A stretch of 64,000 nucleotides of DNA from Rhizomicrobium electricum (GCF_011762045.1 NZ_JAASQS010000003.1:492664-556663), one strand, 5' to 3'; counted from the first letter of the stretch, positions 55,903 to 64,000 are shown. Notes: generated by a model not told the origin, from the letters alone. Translations and numbers: made by a program.

Positions 55903-56573
55903 ATGAGAGGCATCGTTCTACTCATTGCCGCGGCCATTAGCCTGCCGTGCGTAGCCGTCGAATCCATTGGCACGCGGCCCGAACCCGTCGTTGCCATCAG
56001 TCCTTCCGCACCGCTGATTGACGAAAGGCTGGCGGTTCGCGTGTCGGGGCTTCCGGCAAATACGAAGATCACCATCACCGCCAAGACACGCGCCCGCGAC
56101 GGGCTCGTATGGCATAGCGCGGCCGAGTTCGTTTCGGACGCACGGGGACAAATTGATCTCGCGACCAAGGCGCCGGAGGCCAGGCCGAAAAACGCCGATC
56201 ACGCGTTCTTTGCGCAGGACTCTTGGAAACCGCTCGAAACCGAAATCCAAGTCGCGGATAAGGCACACATTCTCGCGACCCGGACGCGCCCGTGTTGCTA
56301 CTGGCGGGAAAGGACGATCAAATCTGGCCGTCGGAGCTGATGGCAAAACGCATTATGGCAAGACGCGGGCCGCGCATCGGCGACGAATTGCTCTCGTACG
56401 ATGATGTCGGCCACCCCATCCCGTATACGTACGTTCCCCTCGGCGGCGACAAGGGCGGCGAGAGCTTTGCCGTCGGTGGAACCCTGCAGGGCGAAGCCAA
56501 GGCACAGCGCAATGCCTGGCCGCATATCGTGGCGTTCCTGAAGAAAGCGGCGGAGCACGGCCTCGCGAAGTGA
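55903..56573 (+). pseudogene. Broken BAAT/acyl-CoA thioesterase-like gene (internal deletion and frameshift)
   Basis: The 5' part (ATG 55903, signal peptide, then LIDERLAVRVSGLPANTKIT ... GLVWHSAAEFVSDARGQIDL) matches the N-terminal beta domain of acyl-CoA thioester hydrolase/BAAT proteins. The 3' part (frame change near 56290) reads VLLLAGKDDQIWPSELMAKR ... YDDVGHPIPYTYVP, the C-terminal alpha/beta-hydrolase end with the triad Asp and His. The intervening region with the nucleophile Ser or Cys is gone, so about half of the ~400-residue family length is missing. Almost certainly inactive. Confidence 0.75.
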
Positions 56574-56646
56574 AAGAATTGAGGCGGAGTAGCCGTGGGC
56601 CGTCCACTCCGCCTCTAATGCTCTCGATGTGATGGGCGCAACCCGT

Positions 56647-57270
56647 TTAGACCACGTTGTTGCGACGACGGCGACGCAGGTACAAACCGGCAAGGCCCGT
56701 ACCGAACAACGCCAATGTGAGCGGCTCGGGAACGCCGGGATTCACAACCGAACCGGACAGATGGAAGATGCCGTCCATGTTAGTGCTCATCAAGCTCCAT
56801 TCCTGTGACGGAAACGCTATCGGCACATAAGTGAACTGGTAGTCTCCCGCCGTCAGTCCCGCGAAGGTAACGCCTTCCCAGTGTTCCACAGGCCCGCAAG
56901 CCGGACATCCCGTGTTGAACGGCGTTTCGCTACCGACCAGCGGCAGATTATTCGGGATGGCGCCGTTCCAGTCCGCATAGAAATTCGTAACGCCATCGAT
57001 CAACCCGGCCGGTTTTGCCGCCACGCTGTCGGCTGTCAGGATCGTAAAGGGATTGATGGTGGGGCCATACATCGTCCCTAGCACACCCTCCAGCTTCAAG
57101 CTGCCCTCGAGATGGCTACCGCCATGTGCATAGGTGCCCAACCAAACCGTTACGGCACCCGCGCCGGCGTTAGCAAAACCGATGGAAATAGCATGTGCGG
57201 AAGCCGGTCCTGTTCCGCTCGCAATGGCAGCCAGCAACGCCGCGCCGGCAATGAGTGATTTCTTGATCAT
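56647..57270 (-). CDS. PEP-CTERM sorting-signal protein
   Basis: This 207-residue protein has an N-terminal signal peptide (MIKKSLIAGAALLAAIASGTGPASA). A beta-rich body contains a Cys-pair (TGCPACGPVEHW). It ends in VPEPLTLALFGTGLAGLYLRRRRRNN, the hallmark of PEP-CTERM proteins (VPEP, membrane helix, arginine cluster). Such proteins are processed by an exosortase/EpsH system and exported to the surface or exopolysaccharide. No exosortase gene is in the window. ATG 57270 was chosen because it starts the signal peptide. Confidence 0.9.
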   Translation of the reverse strand: MIKKSLIAGAALLAAIASGTGPASAHAISIGFANAGAGAVTVWLGTYAHGGSHLEGSLKLEGVLGTMYGPTINPFTILTADSVAAKPAGLIDGVTNFYADWNGAIPNNLPLVGSETPFNTGCPACGPVEHWEGVTFAGLTAGDYQFTYVPIAFPSQEWSLMSTNMDGIFHLSGSVVNPGVPEPLTLALFGTGLAGLYLRRRRRNNVV

Positions 57271-57709
57271 GAGTGCTCCATTGAAATTCTGATCGAGAAC
57301 GCACCGCAATATTTGGGCCGGACGATGGGTCTGTTCTCATTCAATGAGTTAACTGGGCTGCGGGCGATAGACGTTTGTATAATGTAAGTGACGGTTACAC
57401 ATTGTGCGGCGCCGAAATAAACGGACGCAGCCGCCTAGTCTCCCGCTCCGCGGTGGCGTTGCGCCTTAGCTACATCCTGTTTTCGAAGTCGCAGTAATTC
57501 TCCCACGCGGGTCCCGCTGTACGCTTGAAGCCACGGAACCCATCGGCGGGCCAACGCCCACTTTGGCGCGACGTCGGCGGATCAGCACAGTCCGGAGTCG
57601 CCCCCAAACTCGCCGTTTTGAATGCGACCGCGTTGCGCCAATAGTTGCCTTTCCCGAAGACACGACAAACCGTATTCTGGCGGCAAATATCTTGATTTTC
57701 GGGGGGACG
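57271..57709. other. Gene-free interval
   Basis: About 440 bp between the divergent PEP-CTERM gene and the small membrane protein. It includes promoter space for both and a degenerate repeat copy at 57562-57642. The AT-rich stretch 57340-57420 may hold the PEP-CTERM promoter. No credible ORF. Confidence 0.5.
57562..57642 (+). repeat. Degenerate copy of the ~80-bp dispersed element
   Basis: It begins TTTGGCGCGACGTCGGCGG and ends GCGTTGCGCCAATAGTTGCC. The right end equals that of the copies at 61681 and 62932, the middle is divergent. Confidence 0.5.
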
Positions 57710-57979
57710 ATGACCGAATTGGAACTTAGTTGGTCGCACGTGTTTAGGATCGCATGGTGCCTATGCTGGCGGCAAATCCTCGGTGGTGCGGCGCTCGGAT
57801 TTATTGGTGGGGGCATCGCGGGATTTATGTGCGGGATTCTGAGTGTTCCTAACGCGGCAAAAATGGCTGGCGCAATTGTGGGAGGAATTGCTGGTTTGAT
57901 ATGGGGTTTCACTGTCCTCCGCATGGCCATCAAGAAGAGCTACAAAGGCTTCCGCCTAGCCGTAATCGCTATCGAATGA
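57710..57979 (+). CDS. Small glycine-zipper membrane protein
   Basis: This 89-residue protein starts at ATG 57710 after GGGGGGACG. It has two membrane helices rich in small residues (GGAALGFIGGGIAGFMCGIL and AGAIVGGIAGLIWGF), like glycine-zipper proteins. Function unknown; moderately good evidence from ribosome-binding site and composition. A longer open frame upstream crosses the repeat and is not favoured. Confidence 0.55.
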   Translation: MTELELSWSHVFRIAWCLCWRQILGGAALGFIGGGIAGFMCGILSVPNAAKMAGAIVGGIAGLIWGFTVLRMAIKKSYKGFRLAVIAIE

Positions 57980-58076
57980 GTGCTGGTGTGATTGAGTGGG
58001 CGGCAGAATTTGCCATTCCGATCTCTCGCAGCCCTATTCTGTTGGGAGAAACTCGGCGACTAGTGCAGAGGCCACC

Positions 58077-58640
58077 ATGCGCTCGCTTATGGCTTTTATC
58101 TTTGTTTTGATGTGCGCTGGCGCGCAAGACGCGCATGCCGAAACCTACACGAACCGAGATTACGGCTTTTCCGTTGATGTGCCCGAAGAGTTAGCGCGAT
58201 GCGGTCCAGGCGAAGCCGATCATGGAGTCGGAGCCTACTTGGATGGAATGTCTGCCGCGGTGAATGACGGTTGCGCCGCTCGGCCAACTCGCCGCGTCTT
58301 CACGATATTTGCGGAATATTCTGACGACACGTCGTTGAAAGACGCATCTAGGATTGACTGTAAGCCCGACATTCGCTCAATCGTGAAACGCGCCCCTTCG
58401 AATTTGAAGCTGGGACATCGTGCTTCATTTGTGTGCCGCTACGACCAGGACGGCTGGATTGACGTGGTTGTCAGTACAGAATGCGCGGTTCCCCCATCCT
58501 TGAGCCGTATATGCCATGCTTGGCTTCACACGCGGTCCGAACACTTCAATGCTGACCTTCAGGTGTTCCGAAAGATCATCGATTCTGTCCGCTTTATTGA
58601 GGTCGTGGATTATGTGCCGGGCAAACCGTATCCTGAATGA
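58077..58640 (+). CDS. Hypothetical exported protein
   Basis: This 187-residue protein has a signal peptide (MRSLMAFIFVLMCAGAQDAHA). Four or more cysteines are spread through the mature chain (ELARCGPG, NDGCAAR, IDCKPD, FVCRYD, TECAVP, RICHAW), pointing to a disulfide-bonded periplasmic or secreted protein. No family recognised. Confidence 0.6.
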   Translation: MRSLMAFIFVLMCAGAQDAHAETYTNRDYGFSVDVPEELARCGPGEADHGVGAYLDGMSAAVNDGCAARPTRRVFTIFAEYSDDTSLKDASRIDCKPDIRSIVKRAPSNLKLGHRASFVCRYDQDGWIDVVVSTECAVPPSLSRICHAWLHTRSEHFNADLQVFRKIIDSVRFIEVVDYVPGKPYPE

Positions 58641-58707
58641 CTAGAAATGGCGGCGGGTTCGACGAGTGAGCGCAACACCTTCTAGTCTGGCAAGATCAGG
58701 AGGCGCT

Positions 58708-58995
58708 GTGAAGAACTTCATCGCTATGATTGTGGTCGGTGCGTTGGGCATAGGTTGCGCGGACGGGCCGGGCCCCAGGTCTGCGGTTCGCGATGCGGAA
58801 ACCGCGATCCGTATCGGGGTCAATGCGTGCATTTCAAACTACTCGCAGCCTCCACGCAAAGACCTTCACGCCAAGTACAATGCTGGAATCTGGCATGTTT
58901 GGTGGGGCAACCAAGATGGTCGTGTTTTCACCTTCTCGGTGAATGTATATGCGGACACAGGAGCCGCGGGCTTGTGCGCGGTAGGAACCAATTAA
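58708..58995 (+). CDS. Hypothetical small exported protein
   Basis: This 95-residue protein starts at GTG 58708 with CAGGAGG five bases upstream. It has a signal-like hydrophobic start and LGIGC that could be a weak lipobox (position -3 is not the usual Leu). The rest contains WHVWWGNQDGRVFTFSVNVY. Function unknown. Confidence 0.5.
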   Translation: MKNFIAMIVVGALGIGCADGPGPRSAVRDAETAIRIGVNACISNYSQPPRKDLHAKYNAGIWHVWWGNQDGRVFTFSVNVYADTGAAGLCAVGTN

Positions 58996-59021
58996 GGCCA
59001 GCGGAATTGAATGGCCGGAGT

Positions 59022-59098
59022 TGGCGCAAGGTCGCCGTCCCGCCAAAGTCTGGAATGGGTGCAACTTCGGACCTAGGCTGGTCGTCCGGCTTGCGCCA
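59022..59098 (+). repeat. Copy of the ~80-bp dispersed inverted-repeat element
   Basis: Perfect terminal inverted repeat TGGCGCAAG / CTTGCGCCA with the conserved middle GTCGCCGTCC...CAAAGTCTGGAAT...CAACTTCGGACCTAGGCTGG. Closest to the copy at 62932-63010. Confidence 0.8.
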
Positions 59099-59157
59099 GT
59101 TGCAGACATACCGATTATGATCAAACTATTTCGAACAACCGGGGGCGACTGCAGAAA

Positions 59158-59658
59158 ATGAAAAAGAGAGCGCAAATCGGTGACGTCTTCACGGTCCCAA
59201 TTGACAGCACGAAGCTTGGGATTGGTCAGATTATTGCGGACTGGAGAGGCGAACTCTACATTGTGATCTTTGACGCAGTTCGACCGTCCGGCACCGTTGA
59301 TCCGCAGAGCGTGGTGACCGAAACTCCGTTGTTTGCTGCACTGTCACTAGACGCAAAGATCTATAACGGCGATTGGCATGTAATCGGAAACGTATGTTCG
59401 AACCTCAAAAGTTTCGCCCAGCCCGTCTTCAAGGTGAATCAAGGCGGCCAGACGTTCCTCGAGTCACGAGATCGCTCCGTTCTTCGACCCGCGTCTCACG
59501 CTGAGGCACAAACCTTGAGGTTTAGGACTGTCGTGGCGCCGGTTCGCCTTGAGAAAGCGCTAAAGGCGAACTTTGGCCAAGGCAATTGGTCCGAAAAATT
59601 CGATGAACTGCGGTATGACTATGCTCTCAGGTCCTCTCAATTCATCCGTGAGGAGTAG
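59158..59658 (+). CDS. Imm26-like protein (possible immunity protein)
   Basis: This 166-residue protein. The N-terminus QIGDVFTVPIDSTKLGIGQI matches the start pattern of Imm26-type immunity proteins (xxGDVFxIPL...G.GxV). A beta-rich body without other motifs follows. Imm26 proteins neutralise polymorphic toxins, but no toxin gene is adjacent. An orphan immunity gene or an unrelated protein with similar N-terminus remains possible. Confidence 0.45.
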   Translation: MKKRAQIGDVFTVPIDSTKLGIGQIIADWRGELYIVIFDAVRPSGTVDPQSVVTETPLFAALSLDAKIYNGDWHVIGNVCSNLKSFAQPVFKVNQGGQTFLESRDRSVLRPASHAEAQTLRFRTVVAPVRLEKALKANFGQGNWSEKFDELRYDYALRSSQFIREE

Positions 59659-59688
59659 CTGCAGCTTCGCGTTGGGAAGGTCCGTTCG

Positions 59689-59766
59689 TGGCGCTTCTGC
59701 GACCTATTCTGAACGGCGAGTTTGGGGCCGGAAATGGAAGTAGCCGCTTCGGCAGAAACGCGCCAG
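59689..59766 (+). repeat. Copy of the ~80-bp dispersed element, second subtype
   Basis: TGGCGCTTCTGCGACC at the left, GCAGAAACGCGCCAGA at the right. Similar to the copies at 55668 and 62346. Confidence 0.6.
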
Positions 59767-59849
59767 ACCTTGCCGTTCCCCGCATTTGGTCCATCGGCGA
59801 GAACTGCATTTGAACCGTCGTTTTCTCGCGATCTTCCTTGTGGCGCGGC

Positions 59850-61034
59850 CTAGAGCTTGCCCGCGCCTTTGAGGAGAGCCTCCAGGCCTTGCGGATCCTT
59901 GACGGCGCCGGTGCGGCGGTCGATGAGGTCGCCGATATCCCACAGGAAAGGCAAGAGGCCGTTGGCGCGCGCCTGCCGGGTGACATATTCCATCCAGTGC
60001 GCCCGCGACGCCAGGCTCAGCTTCAGGTCACGCGCCTGTTTGTGAATCGGCGCGCCGAATTCGCCGAGCACGACCGGGATGCCCTTGCTGGTGAACATCT
60101 GTTTCGCCAGCGCCATCTGCTGGTCGACGGCCTCTTCCTCGCCAAAGGTAGCATTGCGGTCCGGCTCGGTCGTGGAATGAAAATCCTTGCCCCAATAATA
60201 GGCCACGCGCCCCCAGCTGGCGTCCTCCGACAGGATGCAGAATGTCGGCGGCGAATAGTAATGCACCTCGAGCATCAGCCGGTTTGGGACCGTGTCGACC
60301 GGCATGCGGGTCCACAGCTTTTGCGCCATGTCGATGCCGGTGTTCGGCGCCTGCAGCACCAGAACGCGCCAGGCGTTCTTGCCGCCGGTGGACCGCACCG
60401 CATCGATGAAGGTCTGGTGATAGGCGTAAAGGACTTCCATCTGTTCTGCGGTGTCGCAGTTCGGTTCGTTCGCGCTGGCGAAAATCAGATGTTCGTCGAA
60501 GTCGCGAAAATGCGTGGCGATCTGCTCCCAGAACGCCTTCTGCTTGGCGATGACGGCGTCCTTCTTCTCCGGCTTGATGTTGTTCTCCAGCCAGCCGCCA
60601 TCCCAATGGATGTTCAACACGACGGTGAGGCCCGCGTTGAAGCAGTACTGCACGATCTCCTTGACGCGATTGAGCCATGACTCGCGGATTTTCGCGGTGG
60701 TCTGGTCGGCGTACTGGTCCCAGGCACAGGGCAGGCGGATCGCATCGAAGCCGGCGGCCTTGTAGACGTTGATCAGTCCCTGCGTGATCAAGGGATTGCC
60801 CCAGCCGGTTTCCCCGCCGATCGCCTCGAGCGTGTTGCCGATATTCGTGCCAAGCCTGATGCGCCTGGCAATATCCGCCGCCGTGCTCGTCATACCGGAC
60901 GGGTCTGCGGGACGTGGATTGGTGTTGTAACTGGGATAGAGCGCCGGACCGGCCGACCAGGCTGCACCGCCACTCGCGCCGAGGACGGTCAGCGCCGCCG
61001 TCGAAAGAAGAATCTGGCGTCGTCCGATATCCAT
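59850..61034 (-). CDS. Glycoside hydrolase family 5 cellulase with Tat-like signal
   Basis: This 394-residue protein has a twin-arginine start (MDIGRRQILLSTAALTVLG). GH5 motifs are IRLGTNIGNTLEA, FDAIRLPCAW, NIHWDGGW, the acid/base Glu190 in FASANEPN and the nucleophile Glu325 in VVLGEFGAP. It hydrolyses beta-1,4-glucans such as cellulose outside the cytoplasm. ATG 61034 was chosen because it begins the signal. Together with RTX gene E it suggests beta-glucan degradation. No other carbohydrate genes nearby. Confidence 0.85.
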   Translation of the reverse strand: MDIGRRQILLSTAALTVLGASGGAAWSAGPALYPSYNTNPRPADPSGMTSTAADIARRIRLGTNIGNTLEAIGGETGWGNPLITQGLINVYKAAGFDAIRLPCAWDQYADQTTAKIRESWLNRVKEIVQYCFNAGLTVVLNIHWDGGWLENNIKPEKKDAVIAKQKAFWEQIATHFRDFDEHLIFASANEPNCDTAEQMEVLYAYHQTFIDAVRSTGGKNAWRVLVLQAPNTGIDMAQKLWTRMPVDTVPNRLMLEVHYYSPPTFCILSEDASWGRVAYYWGKDFHSTTEPDRNATFGEEEAVDQQMALAKQMFTSKGIPVVLGEFGAPIHKQARDLKLSLASRAHWMEYVTRQARANGLLPFLWDIGDLIDRRTGAVKDPQGLEALLKGAGKL

Positions 61035-61290
61035 GTGTCCCCCGCCGCGAAACGGCCTTTGGCTTTTCCCGCTCTCGTGTCGCACAGAGCACGGCCGTCA
61101 GCGGAAAAATGTTGCCAAACGGTTCCAGAGCGGGGCTAGCCGCTCAGGAGTGTTGCCAGACCCAGGCCGCGGTGGCGGCAAGCCCCGGAGCGGACAACGG
61201 AGCCGCGCAAAGTCCGTTTCGGCCAAAACCAGTCTTTCGAACTACTTCCGGGTTGCGCCAGCAACGGTCATTCGTTTGCCGTTTCAAGAT

Positions 61291-61647
61291 TCAAATCTTG
61301 GGAGCCAGCCCGAAAATATTGATCCAAATTCCTGCAACTGACCACCAACATAGGCCCCTGGCGATCCAAACTAACCGAGCCAACTTGGGGTCATTCAACG
61401 CCCGATATTTGTCTTGGAATAGGATATAGCCTGACACTGCCCTGCTGAGCTGAATCGAGCACGGCAGGCCGACGGGCGCCCCTAACTTCCGCCAAGTGTC
61501 TTCATGGTGCATTTCAAGATAGCGCATTACCCGCACCGACATCGCGAGATAAGCGATTACGGTTGGCAACACGAATAGAAGCAGAAAATTATTCGAGTGA
61601 ACAACGACCATGTTTTGCACGCTACGCCGATAACTTGTGTTTTCCAT
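61291..61647 (-). CDS. Hypothetical membrane protein
   Basis: About 118 residues from ATG 61647 (a later ATG at 61614 is possible). Two hydrophobic helices (FLLLFVLPTVIAYLAM near the start, LCWWSVAGIWINIFGLA near the end) flank a polar loop with WRKLGAPVG and YRALNDPKLARL. Similar small proteins are common in proteobacteria. Function unknown. Start uncertain because no clear ribosome-binding site is visible. Confidence 0.5.
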   Translation of the reverse strand: MENTSYRRSVQNMVVVHSNNFLLLFVLPTVIAYLAMSVRVMRYLEMHHEDTWRKLGAPVGLPCSIQLSRAVSGYILFQDKYRALNDPKLARLVWIARGLCWWSVAGIWINIFGLAPKI

Positions 61648-61680
61648 GCGGTACGGACATGCAGACGGTATGACCGGTAT

Positions 61681-61759
61681 TGGCGCAAGCCGGACGACCG
61701 GCCGATGTCCGAAGTTACACCGTTTCCAGACTTTGCCCGGACGGCGACGTTGCGCCAAT
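61681..61759 (-). repeat. Copy of the ~80-bp dispersed element, inverted
   Basis: TGGCGCAAGCCGGACGACCG at the left and GACGTTGCGCCAATAGTTGC at the right. The reverse complement aligns with the copies at 59022 and 62932. Confidence 0.75.
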
Positions 61760-61768
61760 AGTTGCCGT

Positions 61769-62284
61769 TTAGTTGGAGGGCTGAATCGAGATCTTGGGCA
61801 GCCATCGGAACTCCAGATCGGAAGCCTCTATGATCCATCTTCCGGTGTCGTTCAGGGCACACCATTCAATCTCGTGAAGCAGGTTTCCGTTGCTCGATAG
61901 CCGAAGCTCGTCATACCGCCAATCTCGGTGACCGTTATCGGCATTCCAAACATCGAATTTGTAGGAATGGACATGAGGATAGAAGATTTCGATGTATCCG
62001 TCATGGTAGGCACCCAACAACCTTACGGTGAGCGACAGACTTCGCTTTTCTTCCCGTTCGCCGGATGAGTTCTCATTCATCGTGACGCTTTCCAACCACG
62101 CATCATGCGGGCAACGATGATCGCTAGGACGCCAGTACCAGTCTGACGAAGCAAGCGCGAACGCGTTCGGCGGGAACGCCGATTTCACGGATTCGAGATA
62201 ATTCCAGTATCGCTGGAATTGGCTGTCATTGCGGCCGTCTGCCGAAAGGATGAACACAGCTTTCCGCCCCCGTGTTGAACTCAC
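61769..62284 (-). CDS. Hypothetical protein
   Basis: This 171-residue protein starts MSSTRGRKAVFILSADGRND. No signal peptide or membrane helix. Aromatic-rich segments (SDWYWRPSDHRCPHDAW, ADNGHRDWRYDELRL). No family recognised. Its stop lies ten bases from a repeat copy. Confidence 0.5.
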   Translation of the reverse strand: MSSTRGRKAVFILSADGRNDSQFQRYWNYLESVKSAFPPNAFALASSDWYWRPSDHRCPHDAWLESVTMNENSSGEREEKRSLSLTVRLLGAYHDGYIEIFYPHVHSYKFDVWNADNGHRDWRYDELRLSSNGNLLHEIEWCALNDTGRWIIEASDLEFRWLPKISIQPSN

Positions 62285-62345
62285 TCATTTTGCCTGGTTC
62301 GTTCATAGGCACCAGCCAATGTTCGATTTGACCCGAAGGGCAACT

Positions 62346-62427
62346 TCTGGCGCTAGGTCGCCGCCGGGCCTACGTCCGGTTTCCACCCCGAAACCAGCCG
62401 TTGCGAGCATATCGCAGAAGCGCCAGA
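62346..62427 (+). repeat. Copy of the ~80-bp dispersed element, second subtype
   Basis: TCTGGCGCTAGGTCGCCG at the left, GCAGAAGCGCCAGA at the right (TCTGGCGCT / AGCGCCAGA inverted ends). Confidence 0.6.
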
Positions 62428-62446
62428 TTCGGACGTTCCCGGACAC

Positions 62447-62866
62447 TTATTTCCTTCCATATCGGCTCGCAATCCACGCATCATTTTCTGCATCGGTATA
62501 TCCGAGCAACATCCCTTCCTTGCGCTCGTCAGTGAGTGTCCATGCACCCAACTTTCCACGAAGCTCGATCATGGCATCGATACGCCATACGTCTTCGGGA
62601 GGGGCATACAGGATCAGGTGTACATCGCGGTGTGACCCTTGCGGTCCTGCGGGGATAGATTCGACAAGCTCTCGCTTGACGAACTCGCCGGTTTTAACGT
62701 GCCGATCAAACATCCGAAGGTAGCGGCGCAAGATCGCAACAAAATCACCGTCGACTTCGGAAAAGACCGCAAGCGGCTTCTCGCGCCTGAGCATCATGCC
62801 AAGTTCGCGGTTTGTGTGGACCTGGTACCCAAGGATCTCTTTGGACAAATGACGTGGTTTCGGCAT
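62447..62866 (-). CDS. Hypothetical protein
   Basis: This 139-residue protein starts MPKPRHLSKEILGYQVHTNR. It is cytosolic, mixed alpha/beta, with HRDVHLILYAPPEDVWRID in the middle. The frame remains open further upstream, but that part is the repeat at 62932-63010 read backwards, so the start at 62866 is preferred. No family recognised. Confidence 0.5.
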   Translation of the reverse strand: MPKPRHLSKEILGYQVHTNRELGMMLRREKPLAVFSEVDGDFVAILRRYLRMFDRHVKTGEFVKRELVESIPAGPQGSHRDVHLILYAPPEDVWRIDAMIELRGKLGAWTLTDERKEGMLLGYTDAENDAWIASRYGRK

Positions 62867-62931
62867 AGCAAAGGCCAGTGTGACGGAGTCTCGGACAGCA
62901 GGAAAGCTACACTCGCCGGAATGTCGCGTTA

Positions 62932-63010
62932 TGGCGCAAGGTCGCCGTCCCTCCAAAGTCTGGAATCGGTGCAACTTCGGACCTAGGCTGGTTGTCCGGC
63001 TTGCACCAAT
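62932..63010 (+). repeat. Copy of the ~80-bp dispersed element
   Basis: Matches 59022-59098 almost base for base (TGGCGCAAGGTCGCCGTCC, CAAAGTCTGGAATCGGTGC). Right end TTGCACCAATAGTTGCCG. Confidence 0.8.
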
Positions 63011-63076
63011 AGTTGCCGTTTGCGGCGCAAAGTTTCTGGGTGGTGTTTTCTGCACCTAGCCTGCTAACCTGAGGCG

Positions 63077-63391
63077 ATGTTGCACACTCGCACCTTAGCC
63101 GGCTCGTTTGTCCTCGACGGGGAAAATTACGAGTGGGAGCTCCGCCGCGAACCTCAGTGGTGCACTGCGGATGGTTGGCAGGGGATGCAAATTGCTGTTC
63201 GCGCAGTGGACGCGGGCGGATGTGAGGCGCTTCTTCAGTTTCCAATGCCCAAGAAGCTCAAGGCGCGTGCTCGGGGCTATAGGCACCGACCACAGATCCA
63301 ACAAGCAGAGTTGGACGCAGCTGTCAGAACCGCACTGTCGAGCGGATGGAATCCGCATGCGCGAGGCAAGCCATTTCAAGTTGATGTTTGA
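63077..63391 (+). CDS. Hypothetical small protein, family common in alphaproteobacteria
   Basis: This 104-residue protein. GSFVLDGENYEWELRREPQW, DGWQGMQIAV and the C-terminal AALSSGWNPHARGKPFQVDV form a pattern I recall from small uncharacterised rhizobial proteins. No domain assigned. Its start at 63077 follows the repeat by about 65 bp. Confidence 0.5.
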   Translation: MLHTRTLAGSFVLDGENYEWELRREPQWCTADGWQGMQIAVRAVDAGGCEALLQFPMPKKLKARARGYRHRPQIQQAELDAAVRTALSSGWNPHARGKPFQVDV

Positions 63392-63519
63392 TGCTAGAAC
63401 GATCCGGGACGCGCGCCGACGTCCACTTCTGGCGCGTTCCAGCCGAAGGTGTGGGGCGAGCCCCAAATCCCCCGCCTCTTTTCAGATATATTGAGCGGAT
63501 CGAAATTGGAGTCATTCCT

Positions 63520-63846
63520 GTGAACGATGAGTTAGCCAAGCTCTACACAGAGGTCCTTTCAGCGAAAGGGAATATTCGACTTTCGTGTCTACAAGTTATT
63601 CAACTTGCGGATCTATGCATTTCCAAGAATGTTGTCGTGGATACCGTCGAAGCGTTTGAAATCACGCACGACTCAGAATTGCCCAGGACCGACCTAAGCA
63701 TGTATGGCCCGAACGAGAGTTCACTGGGGCAGGACTGGAAAACACGTGTACGAGTATCCTGCGATGAAGCCAGAACGATAGCTACGCAAGCGTTGCGCTC
63801 AAATACGGCAGTTGTTTTTCAAGTGTGGCTCGACGAAGAGCATTGA
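63520..63846 (+). CDS. Hypothetical protein
   Basis: About 108 residues from GTG 63520 with GGAG eight bases upstream. Sequence NDELAKLYTEVLSAKGNIRL and CLQVIQLADLCISKNVVVD. No family recognised. The frame is open to 63388, coupled to the previous stop, but that part looks like repeat debris. Confidence 0.45.
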   Translation: MNDELAKLYTEVLSAKGNIRLSCLQVIQLADLCISKNVVVDTVEAFEITHDSELPRTDLSMYGPNESSLGQDWKTRVRVSCDEARTIATQALRSNTAVVFQVWLDEEH

Positions 63847-63983
63847 TTAGTTCTCGCCACTTCAAGCCGATCGGCATTCAACACTGCAAATGTCCGAATC
63901 TGGCGGATTTTGTTGAAAAACGCCGCATTGAGACGCGCATAAAGCCCTGATTCACTGACGTTATCGAATCGGGGGGCGATGCG

Positions 63984-64000
63984 ATGATGGGGCGGCAGGT
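63984..64000 (+). CDS. Possible start of an IS1182/IS5-like transposase, cut by window edge
   Basis: Only MMGRQ is visible, after GGGGGGCGATGCG. Such a start and its upstream run GTTGAAAAACGCCGC resemble the beginnings of transposases of the IS1182/IS5 group as I remember them. Five codons are far too few for certainty. Confidence 0.3.

Overview
The window looks like chromosomal DNA of a GC-rich alphaproteobacterium. The evidence is gene order (fabD-fabG-acpP-fabF, rpsF-rpsR-rplI, radA-cvpA-purF-SDR, yfgM-like-bamB-der), the tandem TetR/EmrAB drug-efflux locus, an MbfA-type iron exporter and an HxlR/SDR pair. Secreted RTX proteins, two serralysin-type proteases, a GH12-like domain and a GH5 cellulase suggest a soil or plant-litter polymer degrader. 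A Rhizomicrobium/Micropepsis-like or rhizobial relative is my guess, not a demonstrated assignment. No tRNA, rRNA or CRISPR array was recognised.

Layout. 1-2.5 kb: fatty-acid synthesis operon on the minus strand, with fabF cut by the window edge. 2.6-8.3 kb: two paralogous TetR genes facing an efflux operon (outer-membrane lipoprotein, EmrA-like, EmrB-like), with near-palindromic operators in front of the second TetR/efflux operon and in front of the first TetR. 8.3-10.5 kb: a methyltransferase and hemN. 10.9-34.8 kb: the outstanding part, six large minus-strand genes (called A-F here) for secreted calcium-binding proteins, interrupted by the rpsF-rpsR-rplI operon and a DUF1348 gene. 34.9-41.3 kb: HxlR/SDR pair, DUF2891, MbfA, phosphoesterase and small genes. 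41.5-53.7 kb: core genes panB, yfgM-like, bamB, der, a transglutaminase-like protein, an SDR, purF, cvpA and radA. 53.9-64 kb: an accessory-looking tail of small hypothetical genes, a PEP-CTERM protein, a GH5 cellulase, two broken genes, several copies of an ~80-bp inverted-repeat element and probably the start of a transposase at the right edge.

The candidate undescribed system is A-F. Their N-terminal parts differ: pure RTX (A), metalloproteases (B and F), an unknown domain (C), a glycine-rich/hydrophobic/CAP-like protein (D) and a GH12-like glycosidase domain (E). All end in the same ~354-396-residue module: six or seven 40-residue repeats with the pattern F-x-x-L-x-Y-x-x-S-Y-x-D-L...H-Y-x-x-N-G-x-x-E-x-R, then a PPC-like beta domain ending in KLFAT. 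Module lengths differ by exact repeat units. It reads like a common C-terminal address or display module on a battery of extracellular effectors. No type I secretion genes lie beside it. D also carries an apparent single-base frameshift in a C6 tract, next to a C9 tract that covers its ribosome-binding site.
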